This document shows, piece by piece, positions 35,112-42,772 of a stretch of 64,000 nt of DNA. Both the position numbers and the translations under genes were made by a program. The notes beneath the pieces are model-generated. The model made no database searches. It was not told the DNA's origin and saw only the letters and a program-made list of their open reading frames with translations. The first letter of the stretch is position 1, and every line of letters starts with the position of its first letter. Source of the stretch: Blautia sp. SC05B48 (GTDB lineage: Bacteria > Bacillota > Clostridia > Lachnospirales > Lachnospiraceae); assembly GCF_005848555.1 (NCBI RefSeq), contig NZ_CP040518.1, positions 2,045,001 through 2,109,000 of the forward strand. Reading direction: 5' to 3'.

Positions 35112-36197
35112 GTGAAAGAAACAGCTTCACAGAGAAAAAAAGATAAGGTGCTCAGAACATCCATGTATGTGGCAGTTCTCATCGGACTTGCAGGATTCCT
35201 TATTTTTTCCATACTTGCAGCCATCACTTTTGGAAATGCGGATCTGTCACTGAAGGATGTATACAGCGTTATCGCTTATAAATTGTTTCATATAAAAAGT
35301 CTGTCCGCCTATGCGGAAGGCGCAGTTCATGATGTTGTGTGGCTGATCCGGCTGCCTAGAGTCCTTCTGGCTCTGGCAGTTGGAATGGCTCTTTCCGTGT
35401 GCGGCGTGGTGATGCAGGCTATCGTGCAGAACCCGCTGGCAGACCCGTATGTGCTGGGTATCTCATCTGGTGCATCTCTGGGTGCCACACTGGCCATCAT
35501 GCTTGGAATCGGAAGCTTTCTTGGTGGAAACTCTGTGGGAATCACAGCTTTCATTGGCGCGATGATCACTTCTTTTGCGGTGATCGCCATTGCAAACATG
35601 GGTGGAAAGGCAACTTCCGCAAAACTGATCCTTGCGGGAATGGCGGTCAGCGCAGTCTGTTCTGCTTTTTCCAATTTTGTCATTTATATTACCAATGACA
35701 AAAATGCGGCAACAGAAGTTATGAAGTGGAGCATGGGAAGTCTTGCCGGAGCAAGCTGGACCAGAGTGGGTGTAATGCTTCCGGTCACGCTGGTGTGCGT
35801 GGCTGTTTTCTGGACGCAGTACCGGAACCTGAATCTGATGCTTCTGGGAGATGACGTATCCATTACCCTTGGAACAGATCTGCACAGACTGCGGACTTTT
35901 TATCTGATCGTTGCTTCTGTTATGATCGGATTTGCCGTGTACTGTGCCGGTGTGATCGGATTTGTGGGACTGGTGATCCCTCATGTGGTCCGGATCCTTT
36001 TTGGAACAGATCACAGAAAACTGCTCCCCTTAAGTGCGCTTCTTGGTGCATCGTTTCTGATCTGGTGCGATGTGGCATGTCGTGTGATCCTTAAAAATTC
36101 CGAGATGCCCATCGGTGTGCTGGTATCCATTATCGGTGCTCCCTGCTTTATTTATCTGCTTGTGCGGAAATCCTATGGATTCGGAGGTGCCCGGTAA
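35112..36197 (+). CDS. btuC: FecCD/BtuC family ABC permease
   Basis: A 361-residue permease with about ten helices. 'RLPRVLLALAVGMALSVCGVVMQAIVQNPLADPYVLGISSGA' covers the FecCD family signature, and 'GFVGLVIPHVVRILFGTDHR' contains the loop contacting the ATPase. Translation starts at GTG 35112 after a GGAGA site. Its TAA stop shares one base with the ATG of the ATPase gene. Transports the substrate handed over by the BtuF-type receptor. Confidence 0.93.
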   Translation: MKETASQRKKDKVLRTSMYVAVLIGLAGFLIFSILAAITFGNADLSLKDVYSVIAYKLFHIKSLSAYAEGAVHDVVWLIRLPRVLLALAVGMALSVCGVVMQAIVQNPLADPYVLGISSGASLGATLAIMLGIGSFLGGNSVGITAFIGAMITSFAVIAIANMGGKATSAKLILAGMAVSAVCSAFSNFVIYITNDKNAATEVMKWSMGSLAGASWTRVGVMLPVTLVCVAVFWTQYRNLNLMLLGDDVSITLGTDLHRLRTFYLIVASVMIGFAVYCAGVIGFVGLVIPHVVRILFGTDHRKLLPLSALLGASFLIWCDVACRVILKNSEMPIGVLVSIIGAPCFIYLLVRKSYGFGGAR

Positions 36198-36952
36198 TGA
36201 AGATCACCACAGAAAATATTCAGGTTGGCTTTCACGCCAGACAGATCCTGAAGGGAATCTCCATGGAATCCCAGGATAAGGAACTGGTAGGAATCATCGG
36301 ACCAAACGGAAGCGGAAAATCCACTTTGCTGAAATGCATTTACCGTATTCTGAAACCAGACGCAGGAGCCGTGTATCTGGACGGCGAGGAGCTTCATTCC
36401 ATGAGTGTTCGAAGTTCTGCGAAAAAAATGGCCGTGGTGGCACAGCACAATTATTATAATTTTGATTTTACGGTCCGCGAGGTGGTTCTTATGGGGCGTG
36501 CGCCTCATAAAAAGACTCTGGAACGGGACAATGCAAAAGATTACCAGATCGTGGATGAAGCGCTGAAAACCGTACAGATGGAGGCGTTTGCAGACCGTAC
36601 CTTTTCCACTCTTTCCGGAGGAGAGCAGCAGAGGGTGATCCTGGCAAGAGCACTTGCCCAGCAGACCTCTGCACTGATTCTGGATGAGCCTACCAATCAT
36701 CTGGACATTACCCACCAGATCATGCTGATGGAGCTGGTGAAAAAACTTAATGTAACCGTGATCTCCGCTATTCACGATCTGAATATTGCAGCAGCATACT
36801 GTGATAAGATCTATGTACTGAAGGACGGAGTTCTGGAAGGTTACGGAACGCCGGAAGAAGTCCTGACCCCGGAGCTGATCCGCAGGATCTATAAAGTAGA
36901 AGCGGAGATCGTTTACGACAGCCGCGGAAAGATGCATATTTTGTTTTTATGA
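36197..36952 (+). CDS. btuD: Corrinoid ABC transporter ATPase (BtuD type)
   Basis: A 251-residue ATPase of the FecE/BtuD group. Walker A '[16 protein letters not shown]' (about residues 35-50), signature 'LSGGEQQRVILARALAQ', Walker B 'ALILDEPTNHLDI', and the switch His in 'ISAIHDLNIAA'. It energises the BtuC-type permease. Translation is coupled to btuC by the TAATG overlap. Confidence 0.93.
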   Translation: MKITTENIQVGFHARQILKGISMESQDKELVGIIGPNGSGKSTLLKCIYRILKPDAGAVYLDGEELHSMSVRSSAKKMAVVAQHNYYNFDFTVREVVLMGRAPHKKTLERDNAKDYQIVDEALKTVQMEAFADRTFSTLSGGEQQRVILARALAQQTSALILDEPTNHLDITHQIMLMELVKKLNVTVISAIHDLNIAAAYCDKIYVLKDGVLEGYGTPEEVLTPELIRRIYKVEAEIVYDSRGKMHILFL

Positions 36953-36988
36953 TTCTGGCTGTGAGGCGGGATGCATAGAGGGAAAAAG

Positions 36989-37342
36989 ATGAAAAAGATC
37001 GGGATTTTGACATGCCTTAATTCCAATGATGTGTGTACCAGGGCAGGATGTCTGTCTGCATTTCGGGAAAGAAGAGATTTTTTTTCCGGCTATCCGGAAG
37101 ATACGATTCTGGCAGCTGTGATGACATGCAACGGATGCAAAGAAACCAATGCAAAAGAACCTGCTGAAGATGAGGGGATTTTGGAAAAGGCAGACCGGCT
37201 GGTCAGTGAAAAGATCAGCGTCATCCATGTCGGGGTATGCCGTCTGAATGAGGAAAAAAAGGAATGTCCGCGGATAACACAGATCTGCGGTCTGATAGAA
37301 GAACGCGGGATCAAAGTGATCCGAGGAACCCATAAAGAATAA
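36989..37342 (+). CDS. Small cysteine-rich protein, CGGC-domain like
   Basis: A 117-residue protein that resembles the CGGC domain family (PF08821-like): 'MKKIGILTCLNSNDVCTRAGCLSAFRER', a central 'MTCNGCKE' in place of the named CGGC, and 'VIHVGVCRLNEEKKECPRI'. The seven or more cysteines suggest metal or cofactor binding; no function is established. ATG 36989 follows AGAGGGA, giving a start six codons inside the longest frame. It is the last gene of the riboswitch operon, before the terminator, so it may act in corrinoid or cobalt handling. That is inference from position. Confidence 0.75.
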   Translation: MKKIGILTCLNSNDVCTRAGCLSAFRERRDFFSGYPEDTILAAVMTCNGCKETNAKEPAEDEGILEKADRLVSEKISVIHVGVCRLNEEKKECPRITQICGLIEERGIKVIRGTHKE

Positions 37343-37350
37343 GAGAAAAC

Positions 37351-37393
37351 CGCCGTATCTTTCCGGAAATGCCGGAAATACGGCGATTTTTTT
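37351..37393 (+). terminator. Terminator of the B12 operon
   Basis: CGCCGTAT..TTTCCGG pairs with CCGGAAA..ATACGGCG (one bulge), then seven T residues. Confidence 0.92.
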
Positions 37394-37424
37394 ACAGAAT
37401 GTTTCTGCGAAAATTTGTGTAAGT

Positions 37425-37455
37425 TCTGGTAAAACCAGACATATGGTGGTATAAT
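37425..37455 (+). promoter_or_regulatory. Promoter with central palindrome
   Basis: A perfect TATAAT (37450-37455) is preceded by the palindrome TCTGGT-AAA-ACCAGA (37425-37439), which occupies the spacer/-35 area. No good -35 is seen, so a bound regulator may activate or repress this site. Weak evidence beyond the palindrome itself. Confidence 0.45.
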
Positions 37456-37561
37456 AAGAACATTAAAAAAAGGCTCGGGTGCAGCGACCTCAAAAAACGC
37501 TGCGCTGCAGATTTACTGACAGACAGTACAGCCGAACAGAAAGAAAGGATGGTGCAGTGTT

Positions 37562-37792
37562 ATGAATTTAAATACAACAAAGCTTGAAGAACTGCTTGCA
37601 ACACTGAAGAAAAAAGAAGAAGAGAAAGATAAGAACACAGTCCTTTGGGTACTGGCGATCATCGGCGCAGTTGCAGCTGTTGCAGGAATCGCATTTGCAG
37701 TATATCGTTTCTTCGCTCCGGATTACCTGGAAGATTTTGAAGAAGATTTTGATGATGACTTCGATGATTATTTCGAGGATGAGGAAGAGTAA
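37562..37792 (+). CDS. Small single-pass membrane protein with acidic tail
   Basis: A 76-residue protein that I do not recognise. A charged helix (residues 1-27, Lys/Glu rich) leads into one membrane segment (about 28-48, 'VLWVLAIIGAVAAVAGIAFAV') and a tail of almost pure Asp/Glu/Phe/Tyr (55-76, 'DFEEDFDDDFDDYFEDEEE'). The ribosome site is AAGGATGG. It has its own promoter and terminator. Similar small proteins occur in gut Clostridia as hypotheticals. The tail could bind cations or a basic partner; this is a guess. Confidence 0.75.
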   Translation: MNLNTTKLEELLATLKKKEEEKDKNTVLWVLAIIGAVAAVAGIAFAVYRFFAPDYLEDFEEDFDDDFDDYFEDEEE

Positions 37793-37870
37793 GAACTTTC
37801 ACTGCAGAGGCTGTTTTGAACAGATCAGAATGGTTGTCTGTTATGTATGAATATGAGAAGCGGATAATTG

Positions 37871-37902
37871 AAGCCCCGGCGCGATACCGGGGCTTGATTT
37901 TT
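37871..37902 (+). terminator. Terminator after the small membrane protein gene
   Basis: AAGCCCCGG pairs with CCGGGGCTT, loop of 7, followed by GATTTTT. Confidence 0.88.
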
Positions 37903-38002
37903 GAAGACGGACCGTGAAACGCTGGCGTTCATGAGCAGACAGTAAAGAGGATCCTGAATGTTCGAATTATTGTCTGCTGGTTATAAAACAGAAAGAGGAT
38001 TT

Positions 38003-39460
38003 ATGAAAAAAGGTGAAATTTACGAAGGTATTATAGAAAAAGTGGAATTTCCAAACAAAGGTTTTGTTTGGGTTGATGACCAGAAAGTAATTGTAAAAAA
38101 CGGAATCCCGGGACAGAAAGTCCGGTTTATGATCAATAAGAAACGTTCCGGCCGGGCGGAAGGACGTCTTCTGGAGGTCCTGGAGAAATCTCCCCTGGAA
38201 ACAAGAGAACCTGCCTGTCAGGAATTTCCGGCATGCGGCGGCTGCATGTACCAGACCATGAGCTATGAGGCACAGAAGGAGATGAAGGAGCGCCAGGTGA
38301 GAGAACTTCTGGATGGGGCAGTAAGAGAGAGCCTGGCTAAGATCGGGAAGAACGGTGATGGGACAGAAGAAGCTGAGGCTGCAGATCGTTTATATCACTG
38401 GGATGGGATCTACGGCAGTCCCATTGAGTTCGGGTACCGCAATAAGATGGAGTTTTCCTTTGGGGATGAGTATAAGGATGGGCCGCTGTCCCTTGGACTT
38501 CACAAGAAGGGAAGCACTTACGATATCCTGAATACGGATGATTGTAAACTGGTCCATCCGGATATGACGAAGATCCTGGTCTGTGTGCGGGAGTTTTTCC
38601 TGGAGCGTAATGCCAGCTTCTATAAAAAGCTGCAGCATGTGGGGTATCTTCGACATCTTCTTCTTCGAAGAGGCGTCACAAGTGGTGAGATCCTGGTCCA
38701 TGTGGTAACCACCACCCAGGAAGAATATGATCTGGAGCCTCTGAAAGAACAGCTTCTTGCGCTTCCGCTGGAAGGGAAGATCGTGGGGATCATGCACATT
38801 TTAAATGATTCTTTATCTGACGTGGTACAGAGCGATGAGACGAAGATCCTTTATGGAAAGGATTATTTCTATGAAGAACTTCTTGGACTGAAATTTAAGA
38901 TCAGCACCTTTTCCTTTTTCCAGCCAAATTCCCTGGCTGCAGAGATCCTGTATTCCAAGGTGCGGGAATATGTAGGAGATACCAGAGATAAGGTAGTGTT
39001 TGATCTTTACAGCGGAACAGGAACTATTGCACAGCTTGCAGCGTCTGTTGCCAGCGAGGTGATCGGTGTGGAGATCGTGGAAGACGCGGTAAAAGCCGCC
39101 AGAGAAAACGCTGCACTTAACGGCATCAATAACTGTCGTTTTATTGCCGGGGATGTGCTGAAGGTTCTGGATGATGTGCCGGAGAAACCGGATATGATCA
39201 TCCTTGATCCGCCCAGAGATGGCGTTCACCCCAAAGCCCTTCCAAAGATCCTGGCTTACGGCGTAGACCAGATCGTATACATTTCCTGCAAGGTTACAAG
39301 TCTTGTGAGAGATCTCCCGGCATTTTATGAGGCAGGATATGAGATGACCCACGCCTGTGCAGTGGATCAGTTCTGCCAGGGCGTTCATGTGGAGACGGTT
39401 GTTCTTTTGTCCCAACATCGAGACAAGAGTACTTGTCTCGATGAACGCGGTAGTCGGTAA
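38003..39460 (+). CDS. RlmD-like 23S rRNA (uracil-5) methyltransferase, altered 3' end
   Basis: A 485-residue SAM enzyme of the TrmA/RlmC/RlmD group. An N-terminal TRAM domain (1-60, 'IEKVEFPNKGFVWVDDQKV') is followed by the iron-sulfur cluster motif 'CQEFPACGGCMYQ', the SAM loop 'FDLYSGTGTIAQLAA' and the catalytic Cys in 'VYISCKVTSLVRDL'. The usual 'SCxPxT' is 'SCKVT' here. After 'VETVVLLSQ' the sequence runs into an 87-bp hairpin insert with a stop, so the last 15 residues are foreign. The core enzyme is intact and probably active. ATG 38003 has AAAGAGGA upstream. Confidence 0.88.
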   Translation: MKKGEIYEGIIEKVEFPNKGFVWVDDQKVIVKNGIPGQKVRFMINKKRSGRAEGRLLEVLEKSPLETREPACQEFPACGGCMYQTMSYEAQKEMKERQVRELLDGAVRESLAKIGKNGDGTEEAEAADRLYHWDGIYGSPIEFGYRNKMEFSFGDEYKDGPLSLGLHKKGSTYDILNTDDCKLVHPDMTKILVCVREFFLERNASFYKKLQHVGYLRHLLLRRGVTSGEILVHVVTTTQEEYDLEPLKEQLLALPLEGKIVGIMHILNDSLSDVVQSDETKILYGKDYFYEELLGLKFKISTFSFFQPNSLAAEILYSKVREYVGDTRDKVVFDLYSGTGTIAQLAASVASEVIGVEIVEDAVKAARENAALNGINNCRFIAGDVLKVLDDVPEKPDMIILDPPRDGVHPKALPKILAYGVDQIVYISCKVTSLVRDLPAFYEAGYEMTHACAVDQFCQGVHVETVVLLSQHRDKSTCLDERGSR

Positions 39461-39502
39461 ATCGAGATGCAAGCATCTCGGCTTGCCTCGTTGCTCGCGC
39501 AA
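39416..39502 (+). repeat. 87-bp double-hairpin insert in the rlmD 3' end
   Basis: Two perfect palindromes: CATCGAGACAAG-AGTA-CTTGTCTCGATG (39416-39443) and CGAGATGC-AA-GCATCTCG (39463-39480), followed by GCTTGCCTCGTTGCTCGCGC. Both contain CGAGA. Removing 39416-39502 joins 'LLSQ' in frame to 'KPDDTIEINLDELDATS', a typical tail for this family in Clostridia. The exact ends could shift by a few bases. Confidence 0.75.
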
Positions 39503-39577
39503 AAACCAGATGACACGATAGAGATCAACTTAGATGAGTTGGATGCAACCAGTGCTGAGTTGAAAGCTCGTGATTAG
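39503..39577 (+). pseudogene. Detached tail remnant of the RlmD-like gene
   Basis: Twenty-four codons reading 'KPDDTIEINLDELDATSAEL' then 'KARD' and a stop, in the same frame as rlmD but behind its new stop codon. Family members in Clostridia continue with a longer helical tail after this point, so the remnant is itself truncated. The following 39578-39660 holds no recognisable gene; a small hairpin AAGCTCC-TTCG-GGAGCTT with T residues ends it near 39685. Confidence 0.6.
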
Positions 39578-39724
39578 ATGGAATGGGTCAGATTGGTAAA
39601 TGATATTCGTAATATGGCAGAAGAGATTGTGTTAAAAGAATTGGTGTTCTAATGCGTGGAAAGCTCCTTCGGGAGCTTTTTGCTGTTTATAAGATAAATT
39701 CTGTCGGAGATTTATTATAAAACA

Positions 39725-40897
39725 TTGCTTTACAAGAAGAATAAAAAAGCATATAATTCTTTTATAATATATTTAATAAAAGAGGGTAAGAAAACGGAAA
39801 ATAAAGATAAAAAAAATATAACAAGAAAAAGAATAATTAATTATGTGCTGAACAATCATGTTACATCCAAGGCGGGAATCGCAAAAGAGTTAAACTTGAG
39901 TATGCCGACTGTGTTAGCAAATGTGAATGACTTGTTAGAAAAAATGGTGTTGGAAGAAACTGGGGAATATGCTTCGACCGGTGGAAGAAAGGCAAAAAGT
40001 ATAGGGATTAATAAGTCATACTGTCATGCAATGGGAATTTTGATTACAGCGAATCATATAGAAATGGTATTAGTAAATCTTGGAGATGAGATTATAAAAA
40101 AAGATCGCATCCGTTTAAAATTTACGGCAGAATTATCCTATTGTACAGAAGTGGCACAAAAGGTCAAAACTTTTCTTGAAGGCGAATTAGCGAAGGATAC
40201 GCTACTTGGGATTGGAGTGGCGATTCCGGGAATTATTGATCAGAAAGAACGGATTGTTTTAAAATCCCATGCTTTAGGTATAGAGAATTATAGTCTGCGC
40301 TTTTTAGAGCAGGCTTTGGAAATTCCAGTATATTTTGAAAACGATGCTAATGCTGCAATGCTTGCAGAAAAAAAGCAAAAGTATCCAAATGCGATATATC
40401 TGTCTTTGAACCACACCTTAGGAGGCGCATTCTGCATAGATGGAAAGCTGTTTCGAGGGCAGAACCAGAAAGCAGGTGAGTTTGGTCACATGATACTCGT
40501 TCCCGGTGGAAGAAAGTGTTATTGTGGTAAATCAGGATGTGCAGATGCATATTGTGCTGCAAGTGTACTGACACAAGATAACAGGCAGTCACTGGATGCA
40601 TTTATGGAAAAAATTGAAAGTGGTGATGAAAAAAATTTGCAGACATGGAATGCGTATCTGGATCATCTTGCTGTTTTGATATCAAATCTGCGGATGGCAT
40701 ATGATATGGATATCATACTCGGAGGTGATGTGGGAGGTGTATTGTCAGATTATATGATACCACTGGGAGAAAAAGTGATGGCATATAATGGCTTTGAGCA
40801 TGATGTTTCATACTTAAAAAATTGTTCGTATAAGAAAGAAGCGTCGGCTGTTGGAGCCGCGAAATACTTTTTTACAAAACATATGGCAGAATTGTAA
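39725..40897 (+). CDS. ROK family transcriptional regulator (NagC/XylR type)
   Basis: About 390 residues. The N-terminal winged helix 'IINYVLNNHVTSKAGIAKELNLSMPTVLANVNDLLEK' (about residues 37-74) is followed by a ROK sugar-kinase-like domain with 'LLGIGVAIPGIIDQ', 'FENDANAAMLAE' and the zinc site 'GGRKCYCGKSGCADAYCA'. It likely senses a sugar and controls the island genes downstream. The start is uncertain: only TTG 39725 is available in frame, it lacks a good ribosome site, and a TATAAT lies inside the coding start. Base composition is clearly more AT-rich than in genes to the left. Confidence 0.82.
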   Translation: MLYKKNKKAYNSFIIYLIKEGKKTENKDKKNITRKRIINYVLNNHVTSKAGIAKELNLSMPTVLANVNDLLEKMVLEETGEYASTGGRKAKSIGINKSYCHAMGILITANHIEMVLVNLGDEIIKKDRIRLKFTAELSYCTEVAQKVKTFLEGELAKDTLLGIGVAIPGIIDQKERIVLKSHALGIENYSLRFLEQALEIPVYFENDANAAMLAEKKQKYPNAIYLSLNHTLGGAFCIDGKLFRGQNQKAGEFGHMILVPGGRKCYCGKSGCADAYCAASVLTQDNRQSLDAFMEKIESGDEKNLQTWNAYLDHLAVLISNLRMAYDMDIILGGDVGGVLSDYMIPLGEKVMAYNGFEHDVSYLKNCSYKKEASAVGAAKYFFTKHMAEL

Positions 40898-41203
40898 ATT
40901 TTTTGAACGCAGATAAGCAGTCCACCGCATCTGGTGCGCAGGGCATCAAGCGTTGGGTAAGGGGATGTTCACTCTGTTGGAGTTAAAAGCTCCCACTGAC
41001 AGGTTGCAAAGTGAATGCAGATGTCCGCTTTATATGTGTGAAAAACGAGAAGTTGTGTAAAATTAGAAAAAGATATTATAGTAAAAAACGGAAAGAAAAC
41101 AGTAACTATGGTTTTCTTTCCGTTTTTTTGCGTGTTAATTGTAAAAAATATACAAAAAATGTATTTTGAAATTATGAAATATATAAAAATATGAAAAAAC
41201 ATA
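40898..41203 (+). other. Non-coding gap with a strong terminator
   Basis: No gene is visible in this roughly 300-bp stretch. At 41083-41129 a 17-18 bp perfect stem (AAAACGGAAAGAAAAC with GTTTTCTTTCCGTTTT) and a T-run form a terminator for the ROK gene. The part 40905-41060 has higher GC than its surroundings and may be a leftover of another element. Confidence 0.7.
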
Positions 41204-41232
41204 TTGACAAATTGTGTTTACAGGGCAATAAT
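41204..41232 (+). promoter_or_regulatory. Promoter of the dehydrogenase operon
   Basis: TTGACA (41204-41209), 17-bp spacer, AATAAT (41227-41232). Located 92 bp before the dehydrogenase start. Confidence 0.75.
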
Positions 41233-41323
41233 GTAATTACTTTAATAAAATAATTTATAAAAGATAAAATAAAACAATATAAATAAGGAAGAAACAATTA
41301 TGATAAAAAAGGAGAAAACAGTT

Positions 41324-42352
41324 ATGTTACAGCAGGTAATGACAAATCCAGGAGAAATTATTTTCAGAGAGGTTCCGGTTCCGGAGGTAAAGGAAAATCA
41401 GGTGTTGGTAAAGATTATGAATATTGGTGTTTGTGGATCAGATATTCATGTTTATCATGGAAAACATCCGTTTACAAAATATCCGGTAACACAGGGACAT
41501 GAGGTTTCCGGTGAGATTACAGAACTTGGAAAAAATGTCACAGAGTTTCATGTGGGACAGAAGGTGACGATAGAGCCTCAGGTATATTGTGGACATTGCT
41601 ATCCATGTCGTCATGGAAAGTATAATCTCTGTGAGGAATTAAAAGTAATGGGATTTCAGACGACAGGAACAGCATCTGAGTATTTTGCAGTGGATGCATC
41701 TAAAGTAACACCTATTCCAGAAGATATGTCCTATGAAGAAGGAGCTATGATCGAACCTCTTGCTGTGGCAGTCCATGGTGTAAAACAGATGGGCGATGTG
41801 GCTGGCATGAATATTGCAGTCCTTGGAGCAGGACCGATTGGAAATCTCGTGGCACAGGCAGCAAAAGGAATGGGGGCAGCGAAAGTGATGATCACAGATA
41901 TCAGTGATCTTAGACTGGCAAAGGCAAAAGAATGTGGAATTGATGTGTGTGTGAATACCCAAAATAAAGACTTCGGTGAGGCAATGATCGAAGCATTTGG
42001 ACCGGATAAGGCAGATGTGATCTACGACTGTGCCGGAAACAATATCACAATGGGACAGGCAATTAAATATGCAAGAAAAGGAAGCACGATCGTACTGGTG
42101 GCTGTTTTTGCAGGAATGGCAGAAGTAGATCTTGCAGTGGCAAATGACCACGAACTTGACATTAAGAGCACGATGATGTACCGCCATGATGATTACATAG
42201 ATGGAATCAGACTGGTAAATGAGGGTAAAGTTCATTTGAAACCGCTCATCTCAAAGACATTTGCTTTTAAAGATTATCTGAAGGCATACCAGTATATTGA
42301 TGATAACCGCGAGACAACGATGAAAGTAATTATCAACGTCAGTGAAAAGTAA
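41324..42352 (+). CDS. Zinc-dependent medium-chain alcohol/polyol dehydrogenase
   Basis: A 342-residue cytoplasmic oxidoreductase. Catalytic zinc ligands are in 'GVCGSDIHVYHG' and 'TQGHEVSG', the structural zinc site is 'CGHCYPCRHGKYNLC', and the NAD fold begins 'AVLGAGPIGNLVAQAAKGMGA'. It resembles sorbitol/L-iditol or other sugar-alcohol dehydrogenases. Of two possible starts, ATG 41324 (GGAG nine bases upstream) gives the family-like opening 'MLQQVMTNPGEI'. First gene of an operon with a VOC protein, symporter and broken kinase, so the pathway probably imports and oxidises a sugar or polyol. Confidence 0.88.
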   Translation: MLQQVMTNPGEIIFREVPVPEVKENQVLVKIMNIGVCGSDIHVYHGKHPFTKYPVTQGHEVSGEITELGKNVTEFHVGQKVTIEPQVYCGHCYPCRHGKYNLCEELKVMGFQTTGTASEYFAVDASKVTPIPEDMSYEEGAMIEPLAVAVHGVKQMGDVAGMNIAVLGAGPIGNLVAQAAKGMGAAKVMITDISDLRLAKAKECGIDVCVNTQNKDFGEAMIEAFGPDKADVIYDCAGNNITMGQAIKYARKGSTIVLVAVFAGMAEVDLAVANDHELDIKSTMMYRHDDYIDGIRLVNEGKVHLKPLISKTFAFKDYLKAYQYIDDNRETTMKVIINVSEK

Positions 42353-42361
42353 GGAGTTCGT

Positions 42362-42754
42362 ATGGAAAATAAATATGGAATTGTCGGAGTTGCCCATGTC
42401 GGGCTTCCGACAAACGATTTGCAGAAAACAGTTGAGTTTTATAAGAGTCTTGGATTTGAAGTAATTATGCAGTCTTATAATGAAAAAGCAGGGGAAAAAG
42501 TGGCATTTTTACAGATAAAAAATTACTGTATAGAGACTTTTGAAAATGGGCAGGCGGCAATGTCAGACGGTGCGTACCAACATGTTGCACTTGATGTGGA
42601 AGACATTGAAAGTATGTATCAGAAAATCTGCAATGAAAAATACACAATTATTACAGACGGAATCGAAGAACTGCCATTTTGGGAAAATGGTGTGAAGTTT
42701 TTTATGATCAAGGGACCAAATGAGGAAAGAATAGAGTTCTGTCAGAAACTCTGA
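42362..42754 (+). CDS. VOC (glyoxalase/bleomycin-resistance fold) protein
   Basis: A 130-residue protein with one VOC domain made of two beta-alpha-beta units: 'VAHVGLPTNDLQKTVEFYKSLGFEV' and 'YQHVALDVEDIESMYQ', ending 'FFMIKGPNEERIEFCQ'. His and Glu positions fit metal ligands (His near residue 12, Glu near 125). It may be an epimerase, lyase or isomerase on the island's sugar. AAGGAG precedes the ATG, ten bases after the dehydrogenase stop. Confidence 0.85.
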   Translation: MENKYGIVGVAHVGLPTNDLQKTVEFYKSLGFEVIMQSYNEKAGEKVAFLQIKNYCIETFENGQAAMSDGAYQHVALDVEDIESMYQKICNEKYTIITDGIEELPFWENGVKFFMIKGPNEERIEFCQKL

Positions 42755-42772
42755 TAAAAATAGGAGGGACAT

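Noticed and set aside
37958-38002. Upstream start for the RlmD-like gene
   Set aside because: ATG 38003 has AAAGAGGA before it and begins at the TRAM domain; the 15 extra residues are not family-like.
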